From an uncultured Neisseria sp. (GTDB lineage Bacteria; Pseudomonadota; Gammaproteobacteria; Burkholderiales; Neisseriaceae): DNA of 9,495 bases. This document shows positions 6,351 through 9,495 of the stretch, piece by piece. The translations under genes and the position numbers were made by a program. The notes beneath the pieces were generated by a model. That model was not told the DNA's origin and did not search any database. It was given only the letters and a program-made list of their open reading frames with translations. The DNA lies in assembly GCA_937919795.1 (NCBI GenBank), contig CALFOA010000396.1, forward strand, positions 1 through 9,495, given 5' to 3'. Numbering within the stretch: position 1 is the first letter of the stretch; every line of letters starts with the position of its first letter.

Positions 6351-6869
6351 ATGCCTATGCCTGCTTTAACCACCGCCCCGCTGAAACGCCGCCTCGCTTC
6401 CTTAGTTTACGAACTGTTGCTGACCGCTGCCGTTACCTGTGTCGCCATGATACCCGCCGGTATCGCCGCCGCGGTACTTGGCCGCATTTGGCCGCCTTTG
6501 GCCAGCATGGCGGTGTCCATCATCATGGTGGGCGGCTGGTGGCTGTATTTCCGCGCAAACTGGCAGCGCAGGGGGCAAACGCTGCCGATGCGGGTATGGA
6601 AAATCGGTTTGGTGAATCAAAACGGCAAACGGCCGACTGCTAAAGAATTCAAAATGCGCTTTATCTGGGCTTGCGTGTTTTTGGTGTTTGTGCCGCTCTT
6701 GGCCTACAGCGTATTGCACAGCATGGGTATTCCGCCGAAAACCGCCGCTGCCACCGCTCTATTCTGGTGGATACTGCCTTGGGGTTATGCGCTGCTGCAT
6801 CCGGATAAACAGTTTCTCTACGATGCGCTGGCCGGTACCCGCTTGGTTGATCAGCCTGAATCAAAATGA
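6351..6869 (+). CDS. RDD-family integral membrane protein
   Basis: The protein has 172 residues with four hydrophobic segments, at about 17-46, 48-68, 104-125 and 131-149. It fits the RDD family: an N-terminal arginine-rich entry to the first helix (KRRLASLVYELLL), the central RRGQTLPMRVWKIGLV loop (73-88) and the C-terminal YDALAGTRLV with Asp158. The first aspartate that gives the family its name is replaced by Glu21, a conservative change. Function is unsettled; some RDD proteins elsewhere have been linked to ion transport. An ATG six bases further on (6357) is an equally possible start, and neither has a clear ribosome site. It stands between the bamD terminator and its own DUS-pair terminator, so it is probably a single-gene unit. 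The 28 bases upstream hold no convincing promoter. Confidence 0.85.
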   Translation: MPMPALTTAPLKRRLASLVYELLLTAAVTCVAMIPAGIAAAVLGRIWPPLASMAVSIIMVGGWWLYFRANWQRRGQTLPMRVWKIGLVNQNGKRPTAKEFKMRFIWACVFLVFVPLLAYSVLHSMGIPPKTAAATALFWWILPWGYALLHPDKQFLYDALAGTRLVDQPESK

Positions 6870-6882
6870 ATCCATTCAGTAA

Positions 6883-6950
6883 AATGCCTGTCTGAAAACA
6901 AATGCAGTGAGTTTCTTCAAAGCAAAAGTTTTTCAGACAGGCATTATTTT
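6883..6950 (+). terminator. Inverted DUS pair with long loop, terminator of the RDD gene
   Basis: TGCCTGTCTGAA on the plus strand at 6885-6896 and on the minus strand at 6932-6943 pair to give a stem of about 16 bp, with a loop of roughly 30 bases and a TTATTTTTT tail. The loop is longer than in the other DUS pairs here, so termination may be less efficient. Confidence 0.75.
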
Positions 6951-6986
6951 TTCAGCCTACAAAACCTTAATTCCATCACCATTCCA

Positions 6987-7056
6987 TCATACTCAGGCTT
7001 GACCCGAGTATCTTTTGTGCCTAAAAAACAGATACTCGGGCCAAGCCCGAGTATGA
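6987..7056. repeat. REPIN-like doublet of inverted GC-rich palindromes
   Basis: Two 26-base arms, 6987-7012 and 7031-7056, are inverted copies matching at 24 of 26 positions and separated by 18 bases. Each arm is itself a hairpin: in the right arm ATACTCGGGC and GCCCGAGTAT flank a CAA loop perfectly; the left arm has the same shape with a TTG loop and two mismatched pairs. The form resembles REP doublets (REPINs) or small palindromic repeats of the Neisseria dRS3 kind, but the sequence is not dRS3. Copy number in the genome cannot be seen here. Confidence 0.7.
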
Positions 7057-7080
7057 CGTTAGCGGATGCACCACCAAACA

Positions 7081-7117
7081 AAAGCCTGTCTGAAACAATC
7101 TTTTCAGACAGGCATTC
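7081..7117 (-). terminator. Inverted DUS pair, terminator of purA
   Basis: A perfect minus-strand DUS at 7103-7114 pairs with a plus-strand copy at 7083-7094 that has A in place of the first T. The stem is 12 bp with a 6-base loop. On the minus strand it starts about 20 bases after the purA stop and is followed by TTTTGTTT. Confidence 0.85.
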
Positions 7118-7133
7118 TCTTATTTATTGCAAC

Positions 7134-8435
<1,302 letters not shown>

Positions 8436-8462
8436 CTACCTTATCGGAAAGAAATTCAAAAA

Positions 8463-9158
8463 TCAGTTTTCAATAATCTGCCACACACCATCCTGACAAA
8501 CCAGGCGGCGGGTGCTGTTTTGCATACTGTTGGCGGGCAGACCGTAATCCACCGCCACCGTTATCCCGTCGCGGCGCAACTGTTCCACCGTTTCGCGCGC
8601 CGCGGCCAAATCGGCTGCGGCCACTGCCACCGTATCCGGCCGTTTCTGTTTCGGCAGACGGCCGGCGAACAAGCGCAAGTCGAAGCTGAAGCCGGTAGCC
8701 GGGCGGGCGCGACCGAAATGTTTGCCCAAGCCGTTGTAACGGCCGCCGCGCGCCACCGCATCGTGGCATTCGGCGCTGTACACCGAATACAGCAGGCCGG
8801 TGTGGTATTCCACAAAACGCAGTTCTGCCAAATCGATATGCAGCTGCTCGTGTGGAAACGCATCCACCACCGCCTGCAAGTCGGCCAATGCCTGCTCGAC
8901 TGCGGGCAAGGCCGGCAAAGCGGCGCGCGCTTCGGCCAATACTTCGCTGCCGCCGAACAACAACGACAACGCAGCAAATGCCTTGGCCCATTGCGCTTCC
9001 AACGGCCATTGTGCCACCAAAGATGCCACCGCGCGCGCATCTTTATCGCGCAGGATTTCCGATAACTGCTTGGTTTGCGCCGCATCCAGCTTGGCCGCTT
9101 CCGCCAGCGCGCGGAAAATACCGATATGGCCGAGCGACAAAATGGTCTCACCAATATC
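8463..9158 (-). other. hisZ: HisZ-derived segment of the chimeric ORF
   Basis: About 231 residues, roughly the last 60% of a normal HisZ of about 380-390. Its position directly upstream of purA is the expected neisserial one, so this half is in its native place. It retains the motif-3-like GGRYNGLGKHFGRARPATGF but has none of the motif 1 and 2 region. Confidence 0.85.
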
Positions 9159-9495
9159 GCCGATTTTCAGCGCTTTGATCTGTGGAACCAACTTGGCCAC
9201 GAGCGCATCCGCCACTTGATCGCCAACACATACGGCAACCGAAATTGCCATGCAGCGCTCGCCACATGAACCATACGCTGCCCCCATCAACGCATTAACC
9301 GCGTTATCCAAATCGGCATCCGGCATCAGCACCGCATGGTTCTTCGCCCCGCCCAACGCTTGAACGCGCTTGCCGCGCTTGGTCGCCTCGGCATAGATGT
9401 ACTCTGCGATCGGCGTAGATCCCACAAAACTCAACGCTTTGACTTCTGACGCTTCAATCAGCGCATCCACAGCGGATTTGTCACCATGCACAACG
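8463..9495 (-). CDS. hisZ: Chimeric ORF: MmsA-type aldehyde dehydrogenase segment fused in frame to the C-terminal two thirds of HisZ (runs off right edge)
   Basis: One uninterrupted frame crosses the right edge; the GTG at 9489-9491 is only the first possible start inside the window, and the codon before it (GTT) continues the protein. Residues 1-110 from that GTG are aldehyde dehydrogenase of the CoA-acylating methylmalonate-semialdehyde type: SFVGSTPIAEYIY, GGAKNHAVLMPDADLD and YGSCGERCMAISVAV with the catalytic Cys80. From about residue 111 it is HisZ, the regulatory subunit that partners short HisG in histidine synthesis: LSLGHIGIFRALAEAAKLD, HIDLAELRFVEYHTGLLY, VARGGRYNGLGKHFG (a motif-3-like element) and PATGFSFDLR, ending DGVWQIIEN. 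The HisZ part lacks the N-terminal half of its synthetase-like domain. The dehydrogenase part lacks everything after the cysteine region. I doubt that either activity survives. No stop, frameshift or start separates the halves. It could be a real rearrangement or an assembly artefact. Confidence 0.85.
   Translation of the reverse strand, partial: VVHGDKSAVDALIEASEVKALSFVGSTPIAEYIYAEATKRGKRVQALGGAKNHAVLMPDADLDNAVNALMGAAYGSCGERCMAISVAVCVGDQVADALVAKLVPQIKALKIGDIGETILSLGHIGIFRALAEAAKLDAAQTKQLSEILRDKDARAVASLVAQWPLEAQWAKAFAALSLLFGGSEVLAEARAALPALPAVEQALADLQAVVDAFPHEQLHIDLAELRFVEYHTGLLYSVYSAECHDAVARGGRYNGLGKHFGRARPATGFSFDLRLFAGRLPKQKRPDTVAVAAADLAAARETVEQLRRDGITVAVDYGLPANSMQNSTRRLVCQDGVWQIIEN
9159..9495 (-). 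other. mmsA: MmsA-type aldehyde dehydrogenase segment of the chimeric ORF, incomplete at the window edge
   Basis: About 112 residues from the middle of a family of about 500. It carries the cofactor-binding FVGSTP, GGAKNH in place of the usual catalytic Glu (typical of CoA-dependent methylmalonate-semialdehyde dehydrogenases) and GERCMA with the catalytic Cys. Similarity stops at ALKIG, where normal family members continue with a glycine-rich turn and the MGPLV motif. Confidence 0.8.

Noticed and set aside
6987..7056. CRISPR repeat or dRS3/Correia element
   Set aside because: There are only two inverted units with one 18-base spacer, not direct repeats, and the ATTCCC/GGGAAT ends of dRS3 and the Correia termini are absent.
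8463..9495. Two separate adjacent genes (an mmsA fragment and hisZ) rather than a fusion
   Set aside because: No stop codon occurs between the two similarities, and no start codon near 9158 is preceded by a ribosome site or would give a full HisZ N-terminus.

Overview
The window is a piece of a Neisseriaceae chromosome. The 12-base DNA uptake sequence TGCCTGTCTGAA (DUS) occurs eight times perfectly and once with one mismatch, always between genes. It is a dialect of the Neisseria DUS that, as I recall, is described for Neisseria wadsworthii-type species ("TG-wadDUS") and differs from the meningococcal ATGCCGTCTGAA. The comL/bamD-rluD pair and the hisZ-purA order also fit Neisseria.

Layout, left to right. 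Plus strand: purN (lacking only the first base of its start codon), then a secreted DUF3108 protein. Minus strand: mpl (murein tripeptide ligase) and, upstream of it, pgeF (peptidoglycan editing factor). Plus strand: a small serine-acetyltransferase-like left-handed beta-helix protein with its own promoter and terminator. Minus strand: rluD. Plus strand: bamD, whose start codon overlaps that of rluD, then an RDD-family membrane protein. A 264-base intergenic stretch follows, with two inverted DUS pairs flanking a REPIN-like doublet of GC-rich palindromes. Minus strand: purA and, upstream of it, an ORF that runs off the right edge.

Most genes are housekeeping: purine synthesis (purN, purA), cell-wall recycling and editing (mpl, pgeF), ribosome modification (rluD) and outer-membrane assembly (bamD). 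Inverted DUS pairs act as rho-independent terminators at four of the gene boundaries.

The outstanding anomaly is the last ORF. Its C-terminal two thirds are HisZ, as expected beside purA in Neisseria. The part upstream of about position 9160 is instead the catalytic-cysteine region of a methylmalonate-semialdehyde dehydrogenase (MmsA-type), joined in frame with no stop between. Neither half looks complete, so this is either a real gene rearrangement or an assembly chimera. I see no CRISPR array, rRNA, tRNA, prophage or insertion sequence.
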